A DNA stretch of 41,753 nt from Thermoprotei archaeon (GTDB lineage Archaea; Thermoproteota; Thermoprotei_A; Sulfolobales; NBVN01). A program made the position numbers and the translations under genes. The notes beneath the pieces were generated by a model. It was not told where the DNA came from. It ran no database searches and saw only the letters and a list, made by a program, of their open reading frames with translations. Location: assembly GCA_003661745.1 (NCBI GenBank), contig QMWS01000002.1:1-41753 (forward strand). The letters are read 5' to 3'. Below, piece by piece: positions 8,288 to 18,173 of the stretch; positions within the stretch are counted from its first letter, which is position 1, and the number at the start of each line of letters is the position of its first letter.

Positions 8288-8327
8288 GAATCTGCACTCG
8301 GACGCCTCAATCTCCGAGTGCAGATTC
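8288..8327 (-). terminator. Perfect 15-bp hairpin at the end of the late operon
   Basis: Arms GAATCTGCACTCGGA (8288-8302) and its exact reverse complement (8313-8327) flank a 10-nt loop. It lies 37 nt past the lysin stop and upstream of repeat B, where a late transcript should end. There is no long U tract on the minus side, so termination may need Rho or the hairpin may only protect the 3' end. On the plus strand the hairpin is followed by TTT. Confidence 0.6.
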
Positions 8328-8364
8328 TTTGCTCCCCGGCCTAGTAGGTCAAGCCGGCGGCGGG

Positions 8365-10380
8365 TTACCATTCAGCGGCTACGATCGCATCCCACTCGCC
8401 TTCTCGGCAGTACAGCCAGCCCAGCGCGAATCCCTGCGCGGCATACACGACCTGGTTGATCGTCACACGGTGCTCCGTCGTCACCGGCACGCCGAGTTCG
8501 AGGGCCCTGGCCCGCTTCGGAAACGCCGCCTCAGGGTTGTACGGGACTCCGCCCGGATAGAGATGGTTCCAGAGGTAGTTGCGGATGTTCTCTACGACAT
8601 CGCCTACCAGGTCGTGCTCGGGTTCCACCACCAGTGCGAATTCCACGTCCACATGGTAGTGGTCTGTACCCACCAGCATGCCCAGGCCGTAGACGGCGTC
8701 AGATGGTGTAGAAGGGCTGATGACCCACGTCGCGTGCGGCCCTGGTTCACCAGGGTCGTGGTACGCGCCCGTCCCCATGCCCGGGCCGACCTCGCCGTTG
8801 CTATTGGTATACGCGACCAGGTAATTCGGCTCCCAATCGAATGCCGTCGGGCTCGGGTTCTCCTGCGGCGCGTCGGGCCAGTGCCATGCCACAGCCCGTC
8901 CCACGTCTGGTTCCCCGTTCGAAGTGACCCGGATGATCTCAGCAGCGTCCCCACGCTTTTCGCGTATCGCTACCAGCCTGAAGACCTCGTGGTCAGGGTC
9001 TGCCTCAGCCCTGCGGATCTCAATTCCGTATGTAGCTTGCAGCTCCTCGAGGGCCACTTCGTTTCCTTGCCAGTCATATGCTTTCACCTGCACTTGTGTC
9101 TCTCCTATCGGATCTGTGATTGGCAAATCTGCCCCGCGCACATACATCGCGAGCTCCCGTTCTATCCCGCTGCCGACGACGTCGAACCCCCGCTGCCGCC
9201 AGTCGTGCGCGGCGCCCGTCTCGAAAATCGCCGCGCAAAGCACCTGGGGATCTTGCTGCAATTGGCTGTCGTACCACTTCAGCCACTCCAGGTACCTGCG
9301 CTCGTCGCCGAACTTACGAAACCCTGCGTGCGGCCCGCCATCGGCCGCCGCCCTGTCCCAACCGACCTCAGTGATGAGGATCGGCGGCACTCGCGGGAAC
9401 CCCTTCAGAGTCTCTAGCGCACGCCTGTAGCGCAGCGTCCGCCAGCCGTCGTCGGGCAGGGACGGCCACCAATATTCGTGGAGCCCTAAATAATCCCCCT
9501 GGATTAGTGCATCCTTGTAATAATCCCAGTGCTCCAGACGTGGCCAGCCGACAGAGAAATTCCCGACCACGACCTTGAAGCCCGCCGCGTGGAATAGCTC
9601 GCATAGCCGCGCTTCGAAGTCGTTGAGACTTCGCATATCGCTTTCAGTCCACGGGATGAATTCGTTGACGCTCTCTACGATGTTGGTGATGTGCCGCCAT
9701 CGCTCGTACGCGCGGATCGTGTGCTCGAAGAAGTGCACCGCTCCAGCCTCGCCCTGACGCACCCAGTCGTCGCGGCTATCGTCAGTCCACTCGCGTCGCC
9801 AGACCAGCGGTCGCGGCCTCCCCGCGGCATCGTAGTGTGCCAGTAGGGCCTGGACGGCGCCGGGTGACACGTTACCCATGACCTTCATCGCCGGATATAG
9901 CGCCTGCTGGAGATGGGCCGTGGCTTGTGGATACGCCTCCTGCACGTGCGCGCCAAGCTTCGTTTGGATAGTCTGCATCAAGAACTCCTCCTCGGCCAGT
10001 TCGCGATATTTACGCAGGAACGGTTGCCAGTATATGCGGTCGAACGCGTCGTCACCAGCGCTCCGCCAACCGCCGCTGTAGTCCTTCACAGCCGACCGCA
10101 GGTCGTCGCGACGGTGGTCAAGGCACTGCCGTAGGATGCGCGCGCTCCAGTCGGCGTTGACCGCGGGATCCAGCAGCTCCTCGCTGTTCGGGCGGTCTGA
10201 GAACGCTCCGCCGTAATCGCTCGGAATGACCTGCCCAAGGCCGGTGGCCAGCGTGTGTGGGTTCACCGCCCGTGCATCCCACCGGCTCTCGATCCACCAA
10301 AGTGCCAGCAGCACCAACGGCCCGACCTGGTGCGTCCGCGCCGCCCCCTGCGCGATCGGCAGCAGTTGCTCTAGCGTCAT
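8365..10380 (-). CDS. Lysin: lytic transglycosylase domain plus clan-A glycosidase-like domain
   Basis: A 671-residue chimeric cell-wall enzyme. Residues about 15-125 are an SLT-type transglycosylase (LALWWIESRWD with catalytic E31, TGLGQVIPSDYG, then DPAVNADWSARIL). Residues about 160-405 read as a TIM-barrel glycosidase: SVNEF with N239-E240 as acid/base, LHEYWWP, and ILITEVGWD with E338 as nucleophile. The C-terminal 250 residues are beta-rich (AVAWHWPD, GLGMLVGTDHYHVDVEFAL) and may bind the surface. No signal peptide is seen. It is the last late gene, coupled by ATGA to the gene before it. It could be the endolysin or a tail-associated wall-degrading protein; no other lysin is visible. 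Confidence 0.8.
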   Translation of the reverse strand: MTLEQLLPIAQGAARTHQVGPLVLLALWWIESRWDARAVNPHTLATGLGQVIPSDYGGAFSDRPNSEELLDPAVNADWSARILRQCLDHRRDDLRSAVKDYSGGWRSAGDDAFDRIYWQPFLRKYRELAEEEFLMQTIQTKLGAHVQEAYPQATAHLQQALYPAMKVMGNVSPGAVQALLAHYDAAGRPRPLVWRREWTDDSRDDWVRQGEAGAVHFFEHTIRAYERWRHITNIVESVNEFIPWTESDMRSLNDFEARLCELFHAAGFKVVVGNFSVGWPRLEHWDYYKDALIQGDYLGLHEYWWPSLPDDGWRTLRYRRALETLKGFPRVPPILITEVGWDRAAADGGPHAGFRKFGDERRYLEWLKWYDSQLQQDPQVLCAAIFETGAAHDWRQRGFDVVGSGIERELAMYVRGADLPITDPIGETQVQVKAYDWQGNEVALEELQATYGIEIRRAEADPDHEVFRLVAIREKRGDAAEIIRVTSNGEPDVGRAVAWHWPDAPQENPSPTAFDWEPNYLVAYTNSNGEVGPGMGTGAYHDPGEPGPHATWVISPSTPSDAVYGLGMLVGTDHYHVDVEFALVVEPEHDLVGDVVENIRNYLWNHLYPGGVPYNPEAAFPKRARALELGVPVTTEHRVTINQVVYAAQGFALGWLYCREGEWDAIVAAEW

Positions 10381-10721
10381 TCGTCAGCCTCGTCGTCTTC
10401 TAGCTTAATCCCCAGCTGCTCGCAGAGATCAAGCACCTCGCGGCCGGACGCGGCGGGCCAGTCCTGCTTGGCCTCGACTCTCTGCTTGAGGAACGCGGCC
10501 AGATTGCGATCTTTGACCTCGATGTCCCATCTCTTGTTAGGATCGTTCCAGGTGAATCCTGTCGGAGTCGACCGCAGGCCGACCTCCTCCTGCTCGTCTT
10601 CGCTCATTTCGAGCAAGTCAATTAGCTTCAACGCCTTGTTGATCGTCCGCAGGTCGCCTTGGACAGAGTTCACAAGCATGAGCAGTTGCAACCGCTGCCA
10701 TGTCGTTAGATTGAGCTTCAT
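10377..10721 (-). CDS. Small late protein of unknown function
   Basis: A 114-residue acidic protein, helical by eye: an N-terminal LTTWQRLQLLMLVNSVQGDL, then INKALKLIDLLEMSEDEQEE, and an acidic C-terminus EDDEADE. Not recognised with certainty; similar small helical proteins often sit beside phage lysins. It starts at ATG 10721 behind GGGAGGTAGAG and overlaps the lysin start by 4 nt, so the two are probably made together. It may be a lysis accessory or tail protein. Confidence 0.7.
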   Translation of the reverse strand: MKLNLTTWQRLQLLMLVNSVQGDLRTINKALKLIDLLEMSEDEQEEVGLRSTPTGFTWNDPNKRWDIEVKDRNLAAFLKQRVEAKQDWPAASGREVLDLCEQLGIKLEDDEADE

Positions 10722-10757
10722 CTCTACCTCCCTTGTGTGTATCGTTACAACAGCTGA

Positions 10758-13700
10758 TTAGCTGGCTGCTGCTAATCCGTGATGCTTTAGACATTCATTG
10801 ATTTGGCTGAGAAGTCGCCTTTCCTCATCACCATAAGTAGTATCAGGCTCTATGTCAAAGGCGCTATTTACATAGCGGCCATATACTACTCTGACACCAT
10901 TTACAAAATAAGCCCCTGAGCAATTGACATTACCGCTTACATCCAGCTGATGCTCGGGATCGAAATTACCGATACCAACCTTGCCGTTGAGAGTCATATA
11001 GATAGCGGTCTTGTCTATATCAGCTCCGGTTGCTACTATAATCCTACCCACATACGGTGCGCCGTGCGGAGCCTCTAGCCGGATGCTCCCTATTCCGTCT
11101 CTCTTTGCTCGTATCCTTGTCACAGCGTTTTTCCATACATCCAAATCCACGGCTGGAGAATATGTCCCAACACCGACATGTCCATCAGGATCGATGAATA
11201 AGGCGTCACTGCTTCCGTCATTTGTCAGCATGCGGATGTCATCTGCTTCTAAGGTCAGACGCCCATAGTTCAATCCCTTTTTGACCTTGATTGTCAGATA
11301 TCCCTCGCCTCCGGCGGGCCCACTGCTCTGAGCTATGTAGGCGACGGCATCGTCAAGAATATCCGAACCCCACTTGATCGCTCGGACATCATTGAACCCC
11401 CAGCCTGCTTGTAGCTTAATGCCCTTGGAATTCAGTTCGACTGCGCCTCCTCCTGCCATAGCCTTGCCAGTGGTGGCTTCGATGTAGAACTCTTTGGTGG
11501 TGGCGTCGCTGTAACCAGCAAGTTCACTGCTGCTTATTTCGATACGCGCTCCTCCAGGAATACCGACTGTAAGCTGACCATCGCAGGGATAGAATTCAAC
11601 ATCGTCAAAATACACAGTGGCCGCGTTGTCAGAGTCAATGTTCAAGGCAACTCTCGCGTAGCGTACTCCGTTGGGAGCAGTCGTTACTACCTCTTTTTTC
11701 TCCCAAGAGGTGCTGGCTGGAGAGACAATAGTCAGACTACCAATGACGGAACCAACGCGGTCATACCACTTTACACGGGCCCCCGCACCGCCCGTTCCAG
11801 TGCTATTCCTCACCCAAGCTGCTAAGTAGTAATTGCGACCCTCTTCTACGTAGATTGGTAAGGTATCTACTACTTCATAGCCGTTGACACCATCACCAGT
11901 AGCCTTTAGGCTATATCCGCCAGAGTGAGCTACTGTGTCATCAACCGTGGGAGTAAGTTCACGAATTCTCCACTCTGTTGTATCTCCTGTTTCGAATCCC
12001 GAGTTGGCTACAGCATTATGGCCACGCACGTTGATCTTGTTAGCAGTGATCGAGTGGGCATATATCTTGCCACCATCTATAAGGGTATAATCCTCGCTGT
12101 GTCGCCAATCGTCCGGTGACGTTGAACCTGAGATCAAGATGCGACCAGGTTCGATTAGAGTGGACGCTAAGTTGATCTTGTCTACAACCGTGTCAGCATC
12201 GACATTGCTCATGTCGGTTTTGGCTGCATCACCGCCGGTGACATATATCTGGCCCTGGACGATAAGAGCTGAACCGTTCCATTCGATCCGGTTGTCCCCG
12301 CTAGCATTGCCGAACCAGAAAGTTCCATCGGATGCGATATTGACCCGTTGAGTTGTGGCATCATATGCTTTGAGGCCATCATTGTCGATCTCGACTCGTG
12401 CACCGCCAGGAGAACCTACTAGTATTCGTCCATCTGCTAAATAGAACTCAGCGTCGTCGAAGTAGACGTTTGCGGTGTTCCCCGCCCGAATAGTCAGAAC
12501 AAACCATGCAGTTGTTGCTCCTGTGGGAGCTGTAACAACTGCTTCTTTTTTTGTCCAGGATGTTGAAGCACCGCTATAAGCTTGAGAGTAACTAATTACG
12601 GAGCCATCCTTGTCTCGCCATGTGATATAGCAACCCGCACTACCAGTTCCGGTGCTGTTGCGCACCCAAACACCGAAGTAGTACTTGCGTCCTTCTTCTA
12701 CTGCGAAACCTGTCTGTCTCGCTGGTATCACCTCAGAACCAGAGCTTCCCGTCGCTACTATCGAGTATTTACCGTTGTGAGGATTATACGTAGCGATACT
12801 ACCGGCTAGAGGATCCCAGGACGAGAGATCGCCGGTTTCGAATCCAGGATTTCCGAGCCAGTTTGCTCCATGAGCCAATAGAGCACTGGCTGTCACGGTG
12901 TTCGCATAGATATCTCCACCGTCAATCTTCGTAGTGTCGGTGGGATAAGCCCAGCCCGCCATGTCGTCCGCTGGCACGTCGTCGCTTCCGATGTAGACCA
13001 CGCCGTTGGCGTCAACTCTGAACCGTGGGTCGCTGGAGTTTGGCCCTAGCCAGAACAGAATGTCGCTACCTGACGCTGTTGGTAGCACCTCGCCTCGCAC
13101 GTTATCAGATGCGTCCACCCACTGCTGTTTGAGCCCGTGTATAATGGCGTTCTGGTCACTCAACAAGACATAATGGTCACTGTCCTTACCTGCCCAAAGA
13201 CCGTACTGCGCGCCGAGACCAGCCAGACCGTCTAGCTGCCCCAGACGCACGTGCGCCGTGTGGTTGGCGCCCGTGAATGGATCTGCTCCCTCCCAACTAA
13301 CCACGTCCAGGTACGGCGCGTAGTTGAGGTCAGCAGTGGCGAGCAAATAGCCCTGCCCGCTCTGGCCGTAGTCCGCCACCGCTACGCCCGCTTGGATCGT
13401 CACGCCTACGGAGCCGCTCTTGTGCGTGTACGTGTACCGCTGAGTGCCATCGCCCATGTCCGTCGGGTTGGTGACAACGCCCCACACGTCATACACGCCG
13501 TTGACGTACTCGCTCTTGATACGCACCCAATCGTTAGCGCTAAACAGGAAGCCGCCACCAGGTGGGTCGGTGATGTAGATGTAGGTGGTTCCATCGACCG
13601 CCGGCGTGGTGAAGTCCGCCGCCAGCTTGCCGCTGCTCTTGAAGATGCCCAACGTGCCTGCGTGCGCTTCTATCAGGTCTTTGACGAATACCGTGCAGTG

Positions 13701-15320
13701 CAGTTCGCCACGGATCCATGCGTTAGCGAATTCAACGTCGCCGTCGTGTGCAATCTGCCAGCCCTTGATCCCACTTTGGAAGTTAGCCGATTCGAGATCC
13801 CCCGCCTCGTTCACCTGGATCAGCGCGGTGCCGCCCTCGTCCTGCACCTCCCAGAGATTGGCAGTCTGGCTTCCGCTATTGCGCCGAACTGTGATGCCCT
13901 TGCGATCGTCGGCGCCAGTCCTCACGCCCAGGGCACCGTAGGTGCTTAGATCAGTACCAGCGTTGATACCGACCTTGTCGGCCGATGCGTCTACGAACAG
14001 CGTGTCCGTATCTACTGCAAGATCGTCATCCACCACGAGCGCGCCAGGCGTCCTCAGGATATTCGCTGCACTTCGATACAGCTGGGCATCTCCGCCGAGG
14101 AGGATGCCAGCGGCACTCCCCTGCGCAGGAAGTCTGAGCTGGCGGTTCGCGGTCAGCTCGAGGGCCGTGGCCCAGCTGCTGCCGTCATATGCCTCGATTG
14201 CGAAAGTCCGACCGGCGGCCGCGGCATTCGTGTAGTAGACAATGTTGACATTCCCACCATCGGTGGCGTGGTCGCCGCCGTAAAGCTCGATGTAGCCGCC
14301 GACCTGGTTGAAGCCGCCGAAGATCGAGATCGCCGACGCCGCGTCGCCGGACATGATTGTATCGACGGTCAAGTCCTGGTCTACTACGAGTGAATCCGGC
14401 GTCCTCAAGACGTTCGATGCGTCTCGATAGAGCTGAGTGTCTCCGCCGATGAACAGGCCATTGCTCGAACCCTGACCAGATATGCTGATAGTGCTGGTGG
14501 CTACCAGGTCTGGCAGGTTCAACGTCCCCGTCATTGTGTCGCCGGATTTTCTGACGAACAGATGCGAGAACGCCGCCGCGGCCACACGGAGTGCTACCCT
14601 GCTGTTGTAATCGCCCTCGCAGTAGAGTGTGACGGTAACATCGTTCCCAGAACCAGACACGTTCGCAAACAGCTTCAAGATCAGCCGATCGGACGTGTCG
14701 AGGTCAATGTCATTGGACACCGATGCGCTAAGAACCAGCTGGCTCAACGAGGATGAAAGTTCGTTGCTCTCCTCGCTGGTCATCAGTAAGGTCTCTGAGC
14801 CGAGCGCGTTGCGCTTATAAAGCTGCCAGTACAGCCTCGCGGTCTTGTTGCCTGATGCGAGCGCGAAGAACGTAGCGGTGTAGACGCCCAGGGACAAGAA
14901 CTCCAGTGACGGCTGCTCGCTCTCGGTGGCGAACGACCAGAGAAGTTGACCATCGCCGACCCCCAGCGGGCTGGAGACGAGGGTAGAAGCACTCTCGCCC
15001 GTCTCCTCGGGGAAGAGTGTGTAGTAGCCGCCGATATCGGAGCCGTTGTCTGATAAGAAGAAAGCCCAAGTAGATGCCGCGACCCCAATGTCAACATAGT
15101 TCTTCGTCGCGGCGTCCTGGTCTGCCTCGGGATCTTCCAAGTCTGTGATCTTGTGATCGCCCATTGAGAGATCGTCGGTCATCGGATCATTGCTGGCATC
15201 GAGCTTCAGATACGTACCGCTGAGATCCGGAATGTCCGATGTGGTGATGGTAGATATTATCTCAGTAGAGCTCTCCGTGATGGGCAGGTCGATCTCGCGT
15301 GGAGTTCTGCTCTTAGGCAT
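10758..15320 (-). CDS. Tail fibre / receptor-binding protein with two carbohydrate-binding-like modules
   Basis: A 1520-residue tail fibre. The N-terminal part has the fibre linker YLKLDASNDPMTDDLSMGDH followed by a DAATKNYVD-type segment. Two fibre repeats follow (about residues 280-325 and 400-447), each with GG[DA].QLYR...LRTP..LVVD.DL. Two CBM-like sandwich modules begin at FETGDLSSW (about 827) and FETGDTTEW (about 1109). Each ends with VYFDD.EFY and is followed by a near-duplicate GGAR[VI]EI segment. The C-terminus has LNGKVGIGNFDPEHQLDVSG and an unfamiliar end without an S74 chaperone motif. DNA coding for the C-terminal half is visibly AT-richer (26 of 60 G+C at 10801-10860). It recognises the host surface, probably glycans. 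Confidence 0.88.
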   Translation of the reverse strand: MPKSRTPREIDLPITESSTEIISTITTSDIPDLSGTYLKLDASNDPMTDDLSMGDHKITDLEDPEADQDAATKNYVDIGVAASTWAFFLSDNGSDIGGYYTLFPEETGESASTLVSSPLGVGDGQLLWSFATESEQPSLEFLSLGVYTATFFALASGNKTARLYWQLYKRNALGSETLLMTSEESNELSSSLSQLVLSASVSNDIDLDTSDRLILKLFANVSGSGNDVTVTLYCEGDYNSRVALRVAAAAFSHLFVRKSGDTMTGTLNLPDLVATSTISISGQGSSNGLFIGGDTQLYRDASNVLRTPDSLVVDQDLTVDTIMSGDAASAISIFGGFNQVGGYIELYGGDHATDGGNVNIVYYTNAAAAGRTFAIEAYDGSSWATALELTANRQLRLPAQGSAAGILLGGDAQLYRSAANILRTPGALVVDDDLAVDTDTLFVDASADKVGINAGTDLSTYGALGVRTGADDRKGITVRRNSGSQTANLWEVQDEGGTALIQVNEAGDLESANFQSGIKGWQIAHDGDVEFANAWIRGELHCTVFVKDLIEAHAGTLGIFKSSGKLAADFTTPAVDGTTYIYITDPPGGGFLFSANDWVRIKSEYVNGVYDVWGVVTNPTDMGDGTQRYTYTHKSGSVGVTIQAGVAVADYGQSGQGYLLATADLNYAPYLDVVSWEGADPFTGANHTAHVRLGQLDGLAGLGAQYGLWAGKDSDHYVLLSDQNAIIHGLKQQWVDASDNVRGEVLPTASGSDILFWLGPNSSDPRFRVDANGVVYIGSDDVPADDMAGWAYPTDTTKIDGGDIYANTVTASALLAHGANWLGNPGFETGDLSSWDPLAGSIATYNPHNGKYSIVATGSSGSEVIPARQTGFAVEEGRKYYFGVWVRNSTGTGSAGCYITWRDKDGSVISYSQAYSGASTSWTKKEAVVTAPTGATTAWFVLTIRAGNTANVYFDDAEFYLADGRILVGSPGGARVEIDNDGLKAYDATTQRVNIASDGTFWFGNASGDNRIEWNGSALIVQGQIYVTGGDAAKTDMSNVDADTVVDKINLASTLIEPGRILISGSTSPDDWRHSEDYTLIDGGKIYAHSITANKINVRGHNAVANSGFETGDTTEWRIRELTPTVDDTVAHSGGYSLKATGDGVNGYEVVDTLPIYVEEGRNYYLAAWVRNSTGTGGAGARVKWYDRVGSVIGSLTIVSPASTSWEKKEVVTTAPNGVRYARVALNIDSDNAATVYFDDVEFYPCDGQLTVGIPGGARIEISSSELAGYSDATTKEFYIEATTGKAMAGGGAVELNSKGIKLQAGWGFNDVRAIKWGSDILDDAVAYIAQSSGPAGGEGYLTIKVKKGLNYGRLTLEADDIRMLTNDGSSDALFIDPDGHVGVGTYSPAVDLDVWKNAVTRIRAKRDGIGSIRLEAPHGAPYVGRIIVATGADIDKTAIYMTLNGKVGIGNFDPEHQLDVSGNVNCSGAYFVNGVRVVYGRYVNSAFDIEPDTTYGDEERRLLSQINECLKHHGLAAAS

Positions 15321-16716
15321 CGTAGTCCTCGTACGCGCACATTATCCAATTCTCATTCTCGTCCTGAATCTCATATTCCATTCCGTAGCTCAGCCAGGAT
15401 ATTTTGTCGAGATCTATCACGCTCGCCTCCCCGTCCGTGTCCGGGAGCCGATATGACAGGCTGCCATCGGCGCTCATTAGCGGGACGGCGCCCTGGCTTC
15501 GATAGCGCAAGTAACGCCATCGGTGAGTGAGCCGAACTCGGTAGTGATGCACCCCCCGCATGTAGGCCGAGTACCCGATATCTGGGTCACCAGGTGGCGC
15601 CGGACGCAGCAGTTGGTGCGGCTGGAAGTGATGTATCATCCACAGGGGACTCTCGCGGGAAGCATCCGGGTAGCAGTCGCTAAGGCTCCCCGCGATCACG
15701 TTCAGAGGTGCCGCCGCCAGCCGGTCGCCGTGCGCGAACGTTGCAGGGACGTGCGTCCGAGTCTCCGAGTCCAGGTCGTGGATATAGATCGTGTTGATCC
15801 CCACGAACGGCCCGTCCGGATAGATCCCCAGCTCAATCTGATAGCGCTCTCCTACGGTCAGCCCGTAAGCAGACAGATCGATGTCCCCGGAATAATCCCC
15901 GTCGGCGACGAAGTCCGCGAGCGGATTGCCCCCATTGAGTCGGCTATACCCCGTCACTGGGTATTTCTCCTCGTTCAGGAAGATCCTCACAAGATCCCCC
16001 GCCTCCATGCCCCACGTAGACAGGTTGTAATGGAGCGCCTTGCGCCCGTCGTAGACGAAACTCCATCGGAATAACGGCTCATAAGCATCTGGTTGCTCGT
16101 GATTGACCGTCCCGACAATGCTCCCGTAAGCGGGCTGCTTCGCGCGATCGTACAGATACTCCGACATCTGCTTCAGCGCGTTGAAGTCCGCTGCCGTCGG
16201 CTCGTTCCCGACCCCATCTGCGAACAGAGGGACGGAGCCTGGCCACGCGGTCAGGCCCACCTCGCCCTTCATCCAGGCCCGCGCGACGAGGGTGCACTCG
16301 CCCCCGCCAACGTAGAACCGTAACCGTAAGATGCCGTCCGACGGCAGGTCGAGGCCGGAGCAATCGAATTCGTTGTTCTCGACTCCGTTGAACCACCGAT
16401 CCCCGGCGTTCCCGTCCGACGCGATGGTCGTCCAGTTTCCTGAGCTGTTTACATACTCAAGATACGCCGCGCCGGATTCCCCCAAGTTGATCCGCGCGGA
16501 GAATACCAGCGTCGGATGCTCCGAGCGGTATTTCGTTTCACCAGCCCAGACCGTCGCGGGCGAGTACCAGCTCCATGTCTGGCGTTGCAGATACTGGATC
16601 GCGTGCGCCTGGCCGTATATCCAGTTCGCGCGCCTGGTCAAGGCGTTCAGCCACGTTGACGCCCCAAGGAATTCTCCATCGGTTAATTCGCGTAGTCCTG
16701 GCCACGCATGCAGCAT
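15313..16716 (-). CDS. Tail tip / baseplate protein, unknown fold
   Basis: A 467-residue protein placed between the tail hub and the fibre, where a baseplate or fibre-attachment subunit is expected. It is rich in aromatic and beta-type segments (LRLRFYVGGGECTLVARAWM, RYQIELGIYPDGPFVGINTI), like phage lectin-type or tail proteins. I choose ATG 16716, which overlaps the previous stop (TGATG) and has GGGAGGT about 10 nt upstream; GTG 16728 would directly abut that ribosome site. The 3' end overlaps the fibre gene by 8 nt. Its position is the main evidence for function. Confidence 0.75.
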   Translation of the reverse strand: MLHAWPGLRELTDGEFLGASTWLNALTRRANWIYGQAHAIQYLQRQTWSWYSPATVWAGETKYRSEHPTLVFSARINLGESGAAYLEYVNSSGNWTTIASDGNAGDRWFNGVENNEFDCSGLDLPSDGILRLRFYVGGGECTLVARAWMKGEVGLTAWPGSVPLFADGVGNEPTAADFNALKQMSEYLYDRAKQPAYGSIVGTVNHEQPDAYEPLFRWSFVYDGRKALHYNLSTWGMEAGDLVRIFLNEEKYPVTGYSRLNGGNPLADFVADGDYSGDIDLSAYGLTVGERYQIELGIYPDGPFVGINTIYIHDLDSETRTHVPATFAHGDRLAAAPLNVIAGSLSDCYPDASRESPLWMIHHFQPHQLLRPAPPGDPDIGYSAYMRGVHHYRVRLTHRWRYLRYRSQGAVPLMSADGSLSYRLPDTDGEASVIDLDKISWLSYGMEYEIQDENENWIMCAYEDYDA

Positions 16717-18173
16717 CAGTAGACGCACCTCCCACCATCAGCGGTGCTCAGATGGCTGGTTCCGATGAGGAAGTATTCCGAATCCGCGTGCTCGTAGAAA
16801 TACGAGTAGTCTACCGCTGTTACATCCATGACCAGCGGGATCATTCCAGAGATGCTTATGCCGATTACGACCGCCGTCGTGTTCACGCCAGTCTGCGCGC
16901 CCGAGACCGATATCTTATCCCCGAGCTCAAGATTCGGGTTACACGGCAGACCCCGCAATCTTAGCACCATTGGCGGCGTAGAGAGTCGGTATTGGATAAG
17001 ATCCGCGAGGAGCCGTGCCTGCTCCGGTGTCTGGACGTACCAGTTGCCTCGGGTGCTGAGCTCCTTAGCGTCCGCCGATCCGGAGACGCTATTCGGATCT
17101 GCCGTATACGACTCGCTGGGACGGCCGACGAGCGCCCGGCCGGTGACGTTGAATTTCGTAATGAACGCCTCGTGCCGAGTGTTGTTGTTCGTAAATTCGA
17201 TCTCCCACGTCTGCGCCGACGCGGGACTGGCTGGGCTGATGCTCACGTCCGCCGAGATGTCCTCGCCCCCGCCAGTCACCGCGGCCATCTCGTACCCAGT
17301 GAACTCGGTTAGCGGGAACCTGAATGTCAGCGTTTCCGAACGGCTCTCCCCAGGCGGGATATGCAGCGCGCGGTGGAGTTGGTAAACAACCGCCGCCGCC
17401 GCCTCCTGTCGTGGCTCGTATTCCACGGTGACGACGTTGTATGTGCTGAAATAGTCGCGCTCCGGCACCAGTTCCTGGTAGAAGTCACCGTCCCATGAAT
17501 AGACGACGCTCTCCGTGAGCCAGTGCGTGTATGCCCAGAACCGTATACTGCCGCTCTTGTCCGTGAAGAGTACCCCCGCCTCTGACGCCGCCGCCTGGTT
17601 GAGCTCGTCCCACGCGTTGTCCTTCTCCGCGTATGCGTATGGTATGACGCAATGCGATTTCTCCAAGTCCCCCGCGCCCGGAGTGTACCCTGCCGCATTC
17701 AGCAGCGTCTCTATCCAGTCCCTGGTTGTCTGCTGCGTCGCCAGCGACGTCCGCACCGCCTGCCGCGCCACGTCCTCCCCAAGGTCGCGACAGACCAGCG
17801 TCGCCTCCACGGACGTCTCGCTCTCCCGCACGCCCGTGATGCGCCCGACGAATGCGACCGTGAGGTCTGACGAGTATCCCAGGCTAATCCGGATCTTCTT
17901 GTTGAAGATTCCGTATATATTCGCCTGGCTACCAGGCTTCGCTGCGCTATAGCGCCCATCGGCGTTCTGTACCTCTATGCTGGCCGTCCCGATCGGCGCC
18001 TGCCCCAGGCGGCCCAGGCTGCGGAGTGGATTCTGGAGTGAACGATCTATCCTCAGCCCACCGCTCGAAAGCCGCGACGTCTCATCTACCCATCCCGTCA
18101 CATCGCTCCAGTAGATCTCTACCTTAGCCGCCGGCTGTGCGACGTGATCGTCGTATAGCGTGTCAATGCTCAT
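16716..18173 (-). CDS. Tail hub-like protein
   Basis: A 485-residue tail protein downstream of the tape measure. It starts with KVEIYWSDVTGWVDETSRL and a SLGRLGQAPIGTASIEVQNADGRY-like section; such openings are common in siphovirus tail tip or hub proteins. Later segments (LQNPLRSLGRLG; ELGDKISVSGAQTG near the C-terminus) match the beta-rich pattern of hub or minor tail proteins in this position. It is probably part of the cell-puncturing tail tip. It is packed between the 125-residue tail protein and the next tail gene with 0 to 1 nt spacing. The specific family is not certain. Confidence 0.75.
   Translation of the reverse strand: MSIDTLYDDHVAQPAAKVEIYWSDVTGWVDETSRLSSGGLRIDRSLQNPLRSLGRLGQAPIGTASIEVQNADGRYSAAKPGSQANIYGIFNKKIRISLGYSSDLTVAFVGRITGVRESETSVEATLVCRDLGEDVARQAVRTSLATQQTTRDWIETLLNAAGYTPGAGDLEKSHCVIPYAYAEKDNAWDELNQAAASEAGVLFTDKSGSIRFWAYTHWLTESVVYSWDGDFYQELVPERDYFSTYNVVTVEYEPRQEAAAAVVYQLHRALHIPPGESRSETLTFRFPLTEFTGYEMAAVTGGGEDISADVSISPASPASAQTWEIEFTNNNTRHEAFITKFNVTGRALVGRPSESYTADPNSVSGSADAKELSTRGNWYVQTPEQARLLADLIQYRLSTPPMVLRLRGLPCNPNLELGDKISVSGAQTGVNTTAVVIGISISGMIPLVMDVTAVDYSYFYEHADSEYFLIGTSHLSTADGGRCVY

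Noticed and set aside
8288..8327. A tRNA or riboswitch in the gap after the lysin gene
   Set aside because: The gap holds only a simple perfect hairpin; no cloverleaf or multi-stem fold is seen.
10758..15320. Diversity-generating retroelement acting on the fibre gene
   Set aside because: No reverse transcriptase and no adenine-biased variable/template repeat pair was found in the window.
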